DNA of 64,000 nucleotides from Trichobilharzia regenti (GCA_944472135.2 OX235270.1:83275168-83339167), one strand, 5' to 3'; positions 45,745-57,325 are shown, counted from the first letter of the stretch. Notes: generated from the letters alone by a model not told the origin. Translations and numbers: made by a program.

Positions 45745-45907
45745 GAGCCTAAACGTGCCAAAACTACAAAAAGTCAGGCGAAAAACTCAGCTAAGAAAAA
45801 GACTGGTGAAAAGGTTTCGACAGAGCCTCAGGATAAACCTACTCCACCAGTTAAAGATAAACCAAAGCCAACAGTAACAAAGAAAAGTTCACAGACTCAT
45901 GTTTTTG
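45745..45907 (+). CDS. VPS72: VPS72/YL1 exon 3 (codons 100-153 plus 1 nt)
   Basis: Acceptor AAATCTACAG, donor GTAAGC, phase 0 to 1. Lys/Pro/Thr-rich low-complexity linker (EPKRAKTTKSQAKN..., then KDKPKPTVTKK). Poorly conserved in the family, so the call rests on splice borders and frame continuity with exon 4. Confidence 0.82.
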
Positions 45908-46089
45908 GTAAGCAGAATTTACAAACAAGTTGAATCTTATTTACGCGGTTGAGATTTTCTGTATATCAGACTGTGATGATACTACTACCCAGTAGTGGGC
46001 CAATCCGAAGTAGGTGGAGTGGGATTCGAGCCATAGGCGACATCTTCAACACAAGCATATTTATATATTTTATATAGTAAAATACAAAT

Positions 46090-46403
46090 AAGTATTGGTT
46101 CGTAGGGATTTGGTTGATTGGTTACAAGATTTCATCATGAGTTGACATTGGTTAGAGAACCATTGGAAAACCTGGGAGCACTGGACAGCTGTTTGAGAAT
46201 TCATGGGCCATTGGATCGGATCCCAGTGGCTTAATGGTCTATTAGCTAGCTCGCCTTGTAACCAGAAGGTCCAGGGTTCGAACCCTGGTGGTGGGTGCGT
46301 ACTGATGAAGAGTCCCAAACTGGCAAGAAACAGCTGTCCAGTATTCCCAGGTTTTCCAATGGTTCTCTAACCAATGTCAGCTTATGATGAAATCCTGTAA
46401 CAA
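46090..46403 (+). mobile_element. Smalpha-like element B, best copy, with long terminal inverted repeats
   Basis: Central tRNA-like unit (CCCAGTGGCTTAATGG; GGGTTCGAACCC at 46273-46284) with Pol III A and B box-like sequences. This is followed by CTGATGA (46302-46308) and GAAAC (46327-46331), the two hammerhead core strands, then ACAGCTGT. The outer arms are inverted repeats of about 75 bp: left 46119-46194 (GGTTACAAGATTTCATCATG ...) and right 46328-46403 (... CATGATGAAATCC-like). Other copies: 44945, 48768, 57880, tail 50428. Confidence 0.82.
46302..46331 (+). ncRNA. hammerhead-like core in element B
   Basis: CTGATGA, an 18-nt insert, GAAAC, then AGCTGTC giving a possible GUC cleavage triplet after a short palindromic stem III, as in the schistosome Smalpha ribozyme. 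Stem II (AGAGTCCC...GGCAA) pairs poorly and stem I competes with the core. Probably a decayed ribozyme. Confidence 0.45.
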
Positions 46404-47199
46404 ATAAGTTTAGTGTGAAAAAAGTTAACATGATAATAATAATAATAAGATACTAAAGACGATATTTTACTCTGACGCAACTGAAAAGCAATTCCCAGTT
46501 ACAGTGAAGGGTATCAGTTTTCAAGTATCATAACTACCAACACGGTTTCGTCTTTGTGAACAAAGAAATACTCTTCTTCCACATATTCATTCACTATAAA
46601 AATACAGACAATAATAATAATAAAGTAACCTAACTGTAATCCCGACCACATCCCTAGCCGTAACGTGCTGTCTAAACAGTACTTAAGAATACGATCAGGA
46701 TGAAATTTGTGCCTCAGTTCATGCACAGTGTTCATAGTGGCACTGTAATAATGGTAGGCTTTTGCAATCCAACAAATGATATACTTTCAATGTCATTAGT
46801 GCATTCGTACTCCGGGCTGGCTATTCTTTAGATGTTGGTCTTTCATTTTCTTTCTATATAAAGAAAATTACAACCCTTATGAGTTGATTTGAATCATCTA
46901 TATTCTCTTTGAAATCATCTGATGATATAGTAAACTAGACAAATGGCAAATCTGAGCTAAAATAACCTTTTCTAAAGTTTCATTTCATTTATTTTACATT
47001 ACATTACAATATCAACTGCTTTAAGCATCAAAATAAAGCAGCGGATGAATGACCAGTCGGAACAAGAAGGCGATTTTTGCGCCTAAATTACATATATTTA
47101 TGATAATGATAAGTCAAAAGGAGGAGGCGTGCAAGTGTTCTCTGATCTGTGATCAGCCTTGGATTGAAGCATCAGTGTAGTAATTATTCTACATTCTGT

Positions 47200-47795
47200 A
47201 TACATGTATTCATCTAGGTCTTCTAACCTTCATCCCCCTTATCAGCTTAACCTAACCCTAACCTGTCCTTTGCCCAAACCTAATGAATACTTACCAGATA
47301 TCCATAGACTGAGATGGTTAGGACATGTGTTACGTATGTCTACTCATCGCCTTCCTCGACGAGCAATGTTAGAGGATATAGGGTCAGGCTGGAAAAAATA
47401 GCGGAGGTCAAACAAAAACTTGGTACCAGTCAATGAAATCTACAACAGTTAGTCTAAGCCACGTAGGAAGGTGTAGACTTCCTGGTTGAGGTCCTCGGGA
47501 CGGTAAAAACAAATGGTTGGAAACAATTGGTGACATGGCTCAAAATCGTTCTCACTCAATGGCTGGCGCAGATGCATCCACTCCTTGTGACTTATGATTT
47601 CCAATGAAGCTGTTTTGTTCTTCGTTATTACTCTTCCTTTGTCTTACACTTCTGCTTACTGTCTCTATTATGCTTTTCTTGTACTTTCTTCTCTTGCTTT
47701 GTGTGCTACGAGAAGGGAGTGTGGAGACTTGAACTGCTGCATATATGTGCAAAGTTCTAAGTCGAAAACAGACAGACAGACAGACCAAATATCCT
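47200..47795 (+). mobile_element. 3' end of an RTE-like element with (CAGA)n tail
   Basis: 47305-47400 translates to HRLRWLGHVLRMSTHRLPRR, followed by AMLEDIGSGWKK, the conserved C-terminal block of this RT family. After a stop, remnants continue to a T-rich 3' UTR and the tail TTGAACTGCTGCATATATG ... CAGACAGACAGACAGA (47770-47785). Lies in VPS72 intron 3, sense orientation. Confidence 0.8.
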
Positions 47796-48008
47796 GTTTA
47801 ACATCAAAGCAGTTCATCATGATTTATTATATAATGCTATTTGCCTGGTTTCACTAACTTGCTAACCGAGCGTTCCAAAGTCATTGATGCAGTCGCCCAC
47901 TCCGTCGATACTTACTAGTGCTTGAAGTTTAACTTGGCTCTCTTGTGTTTTCCATTTTAATGTACTACATGTCATTTTTTTGTTTTGTTTTTATCTCTGA
48001 TATTCTAG

Positions 48009-48230
48009 TGAAGCCTACATTACGTTCACGTACTAAAGAAGCAACTGCTAAGCAAGAAACACAAGCGACACGTAGACCAGTAATACGTAAAGGGATTACA
48101 CCTATTCGTCGGAAAGCCTTTTTAGCAGAAATCGCAAGACGCAAAAATCTTCCTGAAGTTCGACGTTTAACACAGGAAGAATTACTAGCTGAAGCTAAGA
48201 TTACAGAAGAAATTAATCGTCGTTCTTTAG
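48009..48230 (+). CDS. VPS72: VPS72/YL1 exon 4 (codons 154-227)
   Basis: Acceptor CTGATATTCTAG, donor GTAGTT, phase 1 to 1. Codes for RSRTKEATAKQETQATRRPV..., then RRLTQEELLAEAKITEEIN and RRSL. The TQEELLAEAKITEE(L/I)NxRSLE block is one of the most conserved YL1 signatures. Confidence 0.94.
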
Positions 48231-48458
48231 GTAGTTTTTTTTCTTCATCTTGATATTGCCCAAGAATTTTATTAATAATTTTATGTACTGTTGATACAGT
48301 GTTTTATTTTCTTAATTCGATTTATTGAAATATTAGGAATCAGTGGTTTTCGTGCGGATAAAATCTGAAAATTACTCACCATCACATCATTAAATTTTTT
48401 TTCAATGTTTTCACTGGTCTTCATTTATTTGTTTTTTTTTGCCCCTAACATCCATTTA

Positions 48459-48690
48459 GCGTCGGTGGCATAGCGGTTAGGACGCTCGCCGATCATGCAC
48501 ATGGTCCGGGGTTCGATCAACGGCCACCGACGCACTCCTTTATCTCGCTAAGCCAGTAATCAGACTGGTGAAGAGGGAAGGTTGGGCATGAGGCTAGCAA
48601 CCCCATCCTGTAGAAATAGACACTGCTACAGACACTTCAAGCCACTAGCTTGAAGCCCTATGTTCCACTAGGGAACGTGAAGGAAAAAAA
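48459..48690 (+). mobile_element. SINE A2 (intron 4)
   Basis: Nearly identical to 43534-43772 (GCGTCGGTGGCATAGCGG ... GTTCCACTAGGGAACGTG, then A run). Confidence 0.87.
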
Positions 48691-48767
48691 ACATCAATTT
48701 CCATTTACTGTTCCCCGTGTGGGGTGTTGTTTTAAAGTAGGAATAACTTAAAATATGAGTTTCAGTT

Positions 48768-49405
48768 TTGACCACGGATTGATATCAGCTAGAGAACCAT
48801 TAAAAATTATGGAATACTGGGAAGCTGTTTCGTTTCAATGGGGGATCTTCGTTAGCACGCACCCACCAACCCACCGGAGTTTGAACCCTGGATCTTCCGG
48901 TTACAAGACGAGCTCTTAGACCATTTAGCCACTAAGACCCGACTCATTGGCCAGTCCACTGAGTGTACTACAATTCGTAAATTTAGCGCGAGACAAGTCA
49001 AATCTGTACAAACTAGCTCATGAAAATTAGTCTGACGCTCTCTAGTAACTGGCTACCGGACAGAGTTTCTTGGAGTTGTAGGGCGAAGTAGTGACCAGTG
49101 AGGTTCACCTTTTCGGCAGTAAGGACAAATACTCGCCACAGGATGACATTAGTTGGTGGTCGCGCTAAAATCACGAATTGTGGTACAAGTTAGAATTCAT
49201 CCGACTGACAACTGAGTCTGGTTCCAGTGGTTGAACGGTCTATGAGAGCTGGCCTCGTAGCCGGAGTTTCCTGGGTTCGACCCCTGGGTGCATACCGCTG
49301 ATGAGTCCTAAACAAGGAGGGAGCAGCTGTCTAGTGCTCCTTAGTTTTCAGTGGTTCGCTAACTGATATCAATGCGTGATCAGAACTGAAACAAATCGAA
49401 TTTTC
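48768..49405. mobile_element. Smalpha-like elements B, antisense then sense
   Basis: 48768-48955 is a minus-strand copy (revcomp gives CTTAGTGGCTAAATGGTC, GGGTTCAAACTCC, GAAACGAAACAGC). 49010-49405 is a plus copy with TTCCAGTGGTTGAACGGTC, GGGTTCGACCCC, and CTGATGAGTCC (49298-49308) followed by GGAGC in place of GAAAC. Same inverted arrangement as at 44945. Confidence 0.75.
49298..49324 (+). ncRNA. hammerhead-like motif, decayed (element B)
   Basis: CTGATGAGTCCTAAACAAGG closely resembles the Smalpha hammerhead strand, but the second core strand reads GGAGC rather than GAAAC, which should abolish cleavage. Confidence 0.4.
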
Positions 49406-49474
49406 TGCAAACTAAGGTAAGTTGTTCACCTACTATATGCATGTAAATGCATATATATATATATAATTGCCTCC

Positions 49475-50110
49475 AAAGCCTCAGGATGTTCGGGGGTGGG
49501 TGCCTTGCGCTGTGGGTTGGCCACCCCTCCGCACACCTCTTGAAATGCTCCCATGTGACCGGGCGTCTTACATATCCTCTCCTGAGGAAGTCCTGCTCAC
49601 TGCCTTCACGTGGTGGAGGTGTTTTTCACCGAAGTGAGAGGGCAAAAGCGGATGCCTGGCGCTCTTCACCGGGTTGACTGTCCATTGGATGACAGTCTAG
49701 GGGAGATGGCTAAACCCTAATTCCAAACCTCCAACGACTGGCGTATGAAGCTCACCGGAGCTCACCGGAGCTCACCGGCAGACGTATGGACAAAGGGCTT
49801 ATTGGATGCCCTGGATGTCTGGCCCCATTCAAAAAGGCGTATGAACCGGACTCCGGTCACCGGCTGCCAATGGATAGTGAACTACCTACTCCACTCCTAC
49901 TGCCTTGTAGATCACACTTGGTTGTGTAAAGGCTAGGGCTGCACTCTCAAACAAAAGGCCGAGCGATTCTGGGGATATCACTCGTACCTAATTCCCATGA
50001 AACTTCATGAACTCTCTTACAAACGACTATCGCCGCGCGTGGGCAGTGATGATTCGAGATGTTCATGAAGCCGGCTCATCCTCCCGTAGGAGATAGCCGA
50101 AGTAAAAGTA
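49475..50110. repeat. GC-rich insert between AT microsatellites (intron 4)
   Basis: A ~640-bp block clearly richer in G and C than its surroundings, preceded by (AT)n at 49451-49464 and followed by ATATATATAG at 50115. It contains a short tandem AGCTCACCGG x3 (49751-49780). Short frames but no protein I recognise. Likely a retroposon or the 5' part of one; origin unknown. Confidence 0.5.
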
Positions 50111-50170
50111 AGTAATATATATAGTTCATTTTCTCTCCTTTTATTTGTTCTCTTATTTATGCTTATATAG

Positions 50171-50318
50171 AGCGATTTCAGCGTCTGGAGATCGAAAGAA
50201 AGAAGGCACGTGTTCTAAAGACAGTTCATTGCACACCGATGATTCGTTATCATTCAGTTAGTGTTCCATCAATTGAAGATCAATACAATATATATGCTGT
50301 AGCACTCGATGCTGATGG
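50171..50318 (+). CDS. VPS72: VPS72/YL1 exon 5 (codons 228-276 plus 2 nt)
   Basis: Acceptor TGCTTATATAG, donor GTATGT, phase 1 to 2. Completes SLE at the junction, then RFQRLEIERKKARVLKTVHC and TPMIRYHSVSVPS, matching the YL1 block (RLEADKKK...ITYHSVTVP). Confidence 0.93.
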
Positions 50319-50427
50319 GTATGTGTAATACAAGAGGAAATCTAGAGAATTATTATGCATAAGATGTTCAATGAGTATTATATAATCAATCAGTATAGTA
50401 ATTTGTGATATATATATATATATATAT

Positions 50428-50492
50428 AACCAAGGTCAGCTCATGATGAAATCCTGTAACCAATCAAATCCCTACAAACCAACACTTGAATA
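50428..50492 (+). mobile_element. tail fragment of element B
   Basis: GGTCAGCTCATGATGAAATC, CTGTAACCAATCAAATCCC ...; the same tail as at 45350 and 46380. Preceded by a (TA)n run (50409-50428). Confidence 0.75.
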
Positions 50493-50799
50493 ATGTAACC
50501 TTATCTGTATTTCTGTATGACAGAATACTTGTGTCGTCCTAATTGATAGTTTTACCGGAATAACTAACTCCTCACTCCCTATTGATGATCACAGTTTCTT
50601 CACTTTCTTCCTACCACACGGAGTTTCAAGTACATTTTTGCCAAATTTGGTGTTGTACAAGATGCATTTATTCTGTGAACAAATTTCCATGGATGAATGG
50701 TAGTAGCTTACGAGTACTGCTGTGTAGTTTTCATGGAAATTATTCTCAAATAGGTATTATTTAAATATGAAATCTCATATCATATGTAAATTTATTTTC

Positions 50800-51925
50800 G
50801 AAATTTCCAATAACGAGACATGCAATATGGGGTCAGTATGACAAAAGGCTGTTAGTATAACATTGAGAAATTGACTGACAAAAAAACCTACTACAAAACT
50901 CGAATTAATTCCAATGGTGAAAATGCCACATGTCCAGTGATCCACAACAGAAAACTCTGAGTAGCCTTTGAAGTGAATATAGCAGTGAGACAAGACTACC
51001 TACTATCACCGGTAGTCCTTCTAATTGTGTTGGACTGGATTATGCGGAATACAGTGTGTGTGTTACGGGGGGGGGGGGGCGAGTGAGAAGACAGGAATAT
51101 GTCGAACTGACTAGAGGATTCTACAAGAAGTAGATTTTGCGGACAATTTGTGTCTGATGTCACATAAACTGGAAGACTTACAAAACGAAAACCAATAAAC
51201 TGGAAGAAGAAGCAGCCAGAGAAGACAGGACTTCAAGTGAACATAGAAAATACGGAGGTGATGAAGGTAACCAAGCAACAACAAATACAAGCACCAGTCA
51301 CTATCAATAGGAGAAATTTAAAGGCAGTCACTTCTCTAACTTCTCTAGGTAATATCTTTCGAACTACAGGCGGCGGCATGGATGAGCATAATGAAACCAG
51401 AATCGGAAGGGCAAGTCAAGCCTTCATCACCCTGAAATCAGTTTGGAAATCTTCACTCATTGCAAAGAATAAGATCTGGATTTTCAACACCAATGGTAAG
51501 TAGTCAGTCAGTTCTTCTATACGGGTCAGAAATTTGGCCGGCGTGTCACGGAGAGCATTTCCAACAGGCTAATGCAAACTTTTATCAACAGTTGCCTTCA
51601 TTGGCTTCATGCGGGGAAGATCAGAAAGGCAGAAAGGGTTGGTGGTAAGAAACTCTGACTGGCAACGAACCAACTAAGGACCTTTTGTTAAACAAATATA
51701 TGTGGAATAAACTGGATTGGATATATGCTGGGGAGACGTGTGGGGTGACATCGCGCGTTAAACAGGCTATCACTCGAGTGCAAGGACGATATGATATGCA
51801 ATGGGCAATCGTGGGTCTGGTCTAAGGGGACTCAAGAGAATAGGACAAAGTGGAGACGGTTGGTCGAAGCCCTATGTTCCACTCGGAACCCAAGGGTATA
51901 ATAATAATAATAATAATAATAATTC
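50800..51925 (+). mobile_element. RTE-like 3' half (intron 5)
   Basis: RT remnants: CPVIHNRKLSVAFEVNIAVR and LLSPVVLLIVLDWIMRN near 50930-51050; LCLMSHKLEDLQNEN near 51145; ITLKSVWKSSLIAKNKI and SVLLYGSEIW near 51425-51540. Ends AGCCCTATGTTCCACTCGGA, CCCAAGGG, (TAA)n at 51890-51922, the family terminus. Contains a run of 13 G (51067-51079). Not translatable as one frame. Confidence 0.78.
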
Positions 51926-52494
51926 CAATGTTATTTTCTCTAATAACTTAATGCCGACCAAACTCAAACCAGATGTTGTCACGAATAGAAGTAACTGATC
52001 AAATCAGCAGTTTACGCTTCCTCAAAGTGACACTCTGAATGGTAAATACTACTGTAACAGCAGCAGACTAGACACAAAGCAAACGTATATTTTCAATTGA
52101 TCAAAGCGCTATTCATATGTATATAATACAGTTTTATATTCTTTAACCAATCACTTAGCTTTTGATTTTGGTTTATATTAAACGACATGAAGTAGAATGT
52201 TCAAATATACATATAATAATCTGTTGGTAATACAGTATTGAACTGTGAGAGTGGTATTCAGACGTTAACACCAACGAATACGATGATTCTCACTGTAAGA
52301 ATGATATTCCTTTGGAACACTTTGTCTGTATGACACCACTACATTGTCTTAAAATCTGCTTTTTATTTTCTGTCTGTCCGTATCTTTTGATGGATTCAGG
52401 CTTTAAAAGTATGCAATTAGTCCTACTATGTGGCTTTTTTCATACCTAAGAGTTTGCTCAATATATTTTGAATACCTAATTTAATAAATATTCG

Positions 52495-53298
52495 TTTTCA
52501 AAAGACTGATTACTGAACAAAGAATACTCCTTTCGATAACCCCTTCTTCATCAAGTTCCAGAGCTATATATACATAATAGTGAATGAATTAGTGTTATTA
52601 ACAACGTTAATATCGTTTAAGTAACATCGAATCAAGCATACTAATATCACTGGATTACAGTTCAATAGCATCAACACACTGAATATCAGAAAAATTAGGA
52701 AAGATAATAAAGTACAAATTCATGAATTTATAGTCTCTACTGAAGACTGGCTAGGGCAGTAGTAGTGACTGGACGTGTTTCTTCTGCACACAGAGCACTG
52801 CTTGTTTCACGCGAATCGCTATTGCCTCTGCTGTTTGGAGCATGCGGTTCCTCGATGTTTTTGGCAACTTGTTTGTTACCCGGTAGATGATAGAAAAGGA
52901 TTCTTCAATGCTGGCTTTGTGGCCAAATAAATTGCAAAAACATCGAGGAACCGCATGCTTTAAACAGCAGAAGAAATGGCGATTCGCGTGAAACAACCAG
53001 TGCTTTATGTGCAGAAGTCCAGACACTACTACTGCCCTAGCCAGTCTTCAGTAGAGACTATAAATTCATGAATTTGTACTTTATTATCTTTCCTAATTTT
53101 TCTGATATTCAGTGTGTTGATGCTATTGAACTGTAATCCAGTGATATTAGTATGCTTGATTCGATGTTACTTAAACGATATTAACGTTGTTAATAACACT
53201 AATTCATTCACTATTATGTATATATAGCTCTGGAACTTGATGAAGAAGGGGTTATCGAAAGGAGTATTCTTTGTTCAGTAATCATTCTTTTGAAAAAA
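52495..53298. mobile_element. palindrome of two inverted Penelope-type 3' ends (intron 5)
   Basis: Arms 52495-52863 and 52935-53298 are inverted copies of each other separated by 71 bp. Read outwards, each arm encodes a C-terminus NRMLQTAEAIAIRV... (left arm: AVLCVQKKHVQSLLLP), which resembles the GIY-YIG-associated C-terminal end of Penelope-like elements. A 3' region follows, holding GCTCTGGAACTTGATGAAGA, AGGGGTTATCGAAAGG. That last part resembles the hammerhead-like 3' motif of these elements. The 71-bp spacer continues the left arm frame (HKASIEESFSIIYRVTNK). Confidence 0.7.
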
Positions 53299-53672
53299 AA
53301 ATTTAATGGACATTTTCAACCAGTTCAAACGTTCATTTGTTTGACTAATGTAACACTAAAATTAAAATCTTGGGACAGTTCAGTTATTCAGCATATCCAA
53401 AAGCATAGAATGCTTTTTGGGGAAAAGCTGATTAATTATAGAGCAAATAATTAGTTGTTTAGTGCCTGTGAACTCTTGTTAAGAGAAAAGAAGTCTATCC
53501 AAGTAATTCAATCCACCACAGTTGGAATTATTGTAACATTAATAGTTAAGGACTACTTGAACAATTGTATATTCGTTATTGAAGTGATACTAAAACTGAA
53601 AATTAAATAAATATCCATTATAAACCTAACAACCATTATCTTTTTCTTTTATAATTCAATTCCTTTCACCAG

Positions 53673-54012
53673 AACACCTGTACGAGCTGCTCCGATAATC
53701 ACGCATCCTGAAGCCAGAGTTTATAGGAATTTTATAACATTTGCAAATGATGAGTGTTTCCGTCGATCAATGCCTGCGACAACTACTCCACTACCGGAAC
53801 CAGGTTATTCTGCTCCCTGTCCTGTACGTCCAAAACGTTATCCACGAATTTGTCCAATCACTGGTCTACCGGCTCGTTATGTAGATCCGTTAACTTTAAC
53901 ACCTTATGCTAATCTAGATGCATTTCGTATAATCAGACATTTATACGATATACATCTGGAGACAGATATACCTCCTATGGAATTATTACGAGAGTATCTA
54001 TCAAGTTGTTAG
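53673..54012 (+). CDS. VPS72: VPS72/YL1 exon 6 with YL1 C-terminal domain (codons 277-389)
   Basis: Acceptor CCTTTCACCAG; phase 2 start completes Gly. Contains HPEARVYRNFITFANDECF, then the YL1_C domain (residues ~330-360): KRYPRICPITGLPARYVDPL followed by TLTPYANLDAFRII. Stop TAG at 54010-54012. The YL1_C domain defines the family. The C-terminal tail after it is short. All six exons join without frameshift, so the gene looks intact despite repeat-rich introns. Confidence 0.95.
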
Positions 54013-54475
54013 TGTTTTCTTTGTAATTACAGACAAATGAACTCATACATGTTATGATTTTATGCTTATTTACTTGATAAAAAATCAAACCAATATACCT
54101 TGCGTAGTTGTTGGAGTATTAAATTCTTGATTAAAGCGTTTCTATTGTGTTGTTTTTGCAGGCAACACTCTTTGTAGAAGTTGATTTACGTTGAGAGTGA
54201 ACGTTTGTCATCAATATTGATGTTTTTGGAGGAGACTACTTGAACAGATAGAATAAGTTTGTTGTTGCGTTGATTAAGGTGGAGATAGGTGCATATGAGC
54301 TGAAAAGTATTTCATCTATCAGGGAGACGGGTTATAACCGATAATTTATTATGTGATGGCTGATAAAACAAAATGCCCAGTGTGTAGCGGGATTCTAACC
54401 AGGAATCTACTGGTTCAGATTTTAGTGGTAAACTCAATGGGCCGTAGCTGCGGACACTAACTTACTTTTATAAAT
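54013..54475. other. VPS72 3' flank
   Basis: Probable 3' UTR. ATTAAA at 54130-54135 is a possible polyadenylation signal. 54380-54470 has a tRNA-like look on the minus strand (TTTACCACTAAAATC; GGTTAGAATCCC) but no clean cloverleaf. Confidence 0.45.
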
Positions 54476-55015
54476 CTAATGTGTAATGTGGATAGACATA
54501 TAAGGTCATGTAAGAAACTAGCGAATAAAATATTGTCAGACCCCGAGCATCTTCTCTATACGCAGCTGTCTCCTTGCATTTCATCTGGTAGAACTAGAAG
54601 CAGCTATAGGAGGTTATATGCTAAGACTACCAAGTACAAAAACTCCACAATACCATATCTGGCACAGCTGTTATGTGATGAGAATTCCGTTAGGTATGAC
54701 ATGATCAACTTACTGCGGCACTCTAACAAATAGTTCCCATTAGTTTTTGTTTTTCTTTCCTCGTTACTATTACACTGTTGTTCTCATTTTCTATTACACA
54801 CCAATTTTATATTTCATATCCTGTGGTGCATTGTTTAAAATGTAAACGCAACGCTGTTCTTTTTTTATTTTTTATTATCTTTTTTTCGGGTGTTGCTTTT
54901 TGATTTTAAAATCTTATAAAATTTATGAGGTAATTAAACGCAATATAGTGTAATGCACGCTGAAAATTCCATACGTGTAGCACAAATACTGTTTGGAATA
55001 AAGCTGTTATTATTA
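54476..55015 (+). mobile_element. 3' end of a non-LTR retrotransposon whose tail matches SINE A1
   Basis: 54479-54733 encodes SCKKLANKILSDPEHLLYTQ, LSPCISSGRTRSSYRRLYAK and TTKYKNSTIPYLAQLL, a typical LINE C-terminus. After the 3' UTR the element ends CTGAAAATTCCATACGTGTA ... TTTGGAATAAAGCTGTTATTATTATTATC (54959-55019, given here in parts). SINE A1 ends with CTGAAAATTCCATACTTGTA ... TGGAATCAAGCTGTAATC. The shared tail is strong evidence of the A1 partner LINE. Confidence 0.78.
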
Positions 55016-55019
55016 TTAT

Positions 55020-56340
55020 CGTTAGTCTTGAAGCTACTCAACTCATTTCTTCGTCTTCAAGCTGAATGAAGTGTGCAGATGACTGTCTTCTTATCTATAG
55101 TTTGATCGGGAAATAAAGGACGAAATAGATCATGGTGTTTGTCCAGTCAGTAGTCAACGGGCTTTTTCGGTATGAATCTGAAATGTATTTGCTTTTGGCT
55201 ACAGAATCCCGGACTACATATTTGATCCTTCAGTGTGTGCACAAGAGGTGAAATGTATAAAAACAACTCTAGTTTAAGCCGATTCTTTGAATTCTGCACA
55301 TATACTGTGAGACAAGTGTACATAACTGAAGCCTGACCATCAAGATAACTTCGGACATTGAGTAATTCATTCATACCTCAATTATGTAGGAATTTGACAT
55401 CCAGTAAGTGTGGCTTTACGCTGTGGATATAGGTTGATTCGAAAAGCTGATTACTCAGTTGGTAGACTTTTTGGTTACGCGATATGGTTAGCAATGTTGC
55501 TAGTAGTAGAGTGAGTCGTACGGAAAAAATATTTTTCTTCCCTATTATGGCAAATCAGGTATTCATTCGTATGTGTTTAACGTGGTGCAGTAGATTTAAT
55601 AAAAGGCGCTTACATGCTACCGTCAGATTACCAACCCAAGTGGCTGACGGATGGTGATGCTAATGTGCCCAGATGATTTTATTCTGCAGTACTAGCATAA
55701 AAAACTACGATGCACCGTAATTATCTTGATTCTCTTGTCCCGTTTTTTCTCGGATTTTATTCAGTGTTTTGTAAGTATTTTTCCGATGATTTCTCCTTTT
55801 GTCGGTTACTTTTTGACTTTTTTGTTTAATTCTTGCACTAAGTTCCTTTCCTGTGTTTTTCATCCTAATTTTCTGGCTCAAGGAGTTACCTATAGTCTTT
55901 CTTTCTTTGTCCTGATAACTTCTGTTGATTCATTTAGCACAAATTGTTTCTGTTACTTTTACGGCGCTTTTTCATCTGTCTGTTGCTTGCCGCTTGTTGT
56001 TGTCTTAATTTCCCATCGAAAATCTCTGTTACTTCATGCGTGTGCATTTGGTTCATGTTTTAGTACATTTGGGAATCTTTGTTGTTTCACGTACTTATTT
56101 TTTTTCATTGTCTTTTCTGTTAGTTCCTTTTATTTATTTTATGTTAAAATTATGCTACTGAAATCAGTCACAAAGTAATATATCATCATAACTGAATTAA
56201 TTCTGTTGTTCTCTCATTCGTGAAAATATAGCGATTACACTATGTTTCTTAAGTAATTTTTATTATATCGCCTGGCATTTTCACACAGAAGTTTAAAAAA
56301 CATGCAAAACGCACTTTCCCCCAGAATGCTCGTTTGTCAT
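55020..56340. other. no gene seen
   Basis: 55726-56178 is T-rich and open on the plus strand but begins with TTG and reads as hydrophobic low-complexity sequence; not supported as a gene. Confidence 0.45.
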
Positions 56341-57325
56341 ACTATCAGGAATCGACTATCATATAACGTCGACAGACTGACAGAACTCAATGCTCTGCAT
56401 CAATTACTGTCTCCTATTAAAACGAATCTTTCATTTGTAAATCTGTGTAGAATTTCACTTTTACTGAGAATAAGTAGGAGAACTACCTGCCTGTTTCACC
56501 TGGTTGTCAAGTAAATACTACTTCCAGACAGTCACTGTTTTCAAGATAGTCGTAATAAACGTAGTGTAGTCAGTGTGATGACTGATTCGTATTTAAAAAG
56601 TAATTTAACCTTGGAGTGTAACTTACGCCATTGTAGGAAAGGAGAAATTGATCTTGGATACTTGTTTCAATCAGCTCTGGTTGACTAGTTGCTTAGGTAG
56701 TCTTATCATGGGAACACAGAATAATACATTTAGCATTCCTCAGTCGGCGTCATTTCTGACACCTGAATTACATCCGTCTACTGTGCCACAATTCATTCCG
56801 TTCTATTCTACAGCTCGTGATAGAAATGCAATTGTTTATCATTCTTCGGATTTCCAGTGGAACGTAGGACATCAAGCTTTGTAGTCCCAGTAGGCTGTGG
56901 TGTTCTTTCCTACATGGTGTCGCTAGCCTCACATGCAAACCACCCTGTTCTCTCAATAGTAAACTAGACAGTTCAGGAGTCAGTCAGACTCGTACTATGT
57001 ACATCCTTCGTGAGCATTTCACCACTATCCCACTGACACACAAGACTTGGAGAAAGTACAAGTCATACAGCATAGATGTCTTCAGTCATTTGTTTGAGTA
57101 AGACGGATGAGTATAGCTGCTAGTGATTAGATTACAGTTGGTGTTAGGTAAGGTACGTAGGTAGTTAGGTGGGAGGTCGTTAGATCCGTTAACGATGTTA
57201 TGAAGTCCAATAGATTGATGTGACTGAATCAATTGTTAGTCACGTTGAGTTGGCACCTTTTCTCACAGACAGTATTATTTAAAAATTGTTATCAACTTGA
57301 GAAAATTGGTAGATGTAGTCAGATT
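56341..57325 (+). repeat. left arm of ~1-kb inverted repeat
   Basis: Reverse complement of 60038-61005 with scattered mismatches (for example GTAGTG versus GTGGTG near 56560). It contains an antisense SINE A2/RTE-type body and tail (revcomp: GTGAGGCTAGCGACACC ... GTCCTACGTTCCACTGGAA) at about 56840-56935. Both arms hold the same 78-codon open frame (56648-56884; 60715-60479), open only because the arms are copies. Confidence 0.88.

Noticed and set aside
52751..53026. 91-codon minus-strand gene
   Set aside because: The frame runs through both arms of the Penelope palindrome; its two halves are sense and antisense of the same 3' end.
54380..54470. tRNA gene on the minus strand
   Set aside because: A/B-box-like pieces are present but acceptor and anticodon stems do not pair well; possibly a SINE relic.
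55726..56178. 150-codon hydrophobic open frame resembling a membrane protein
   Set aside because: Starts with TTG, arises from T-rich low-complexity sequence, and has no splice context or known motif.
56648..56884. Conserved 78-residue protein encoded twice (also 60479-60715)
   Set aside because: Identity is explained by the inverted repeat; the frame overlaps an antisense SINE-type tail and has no protein motif.
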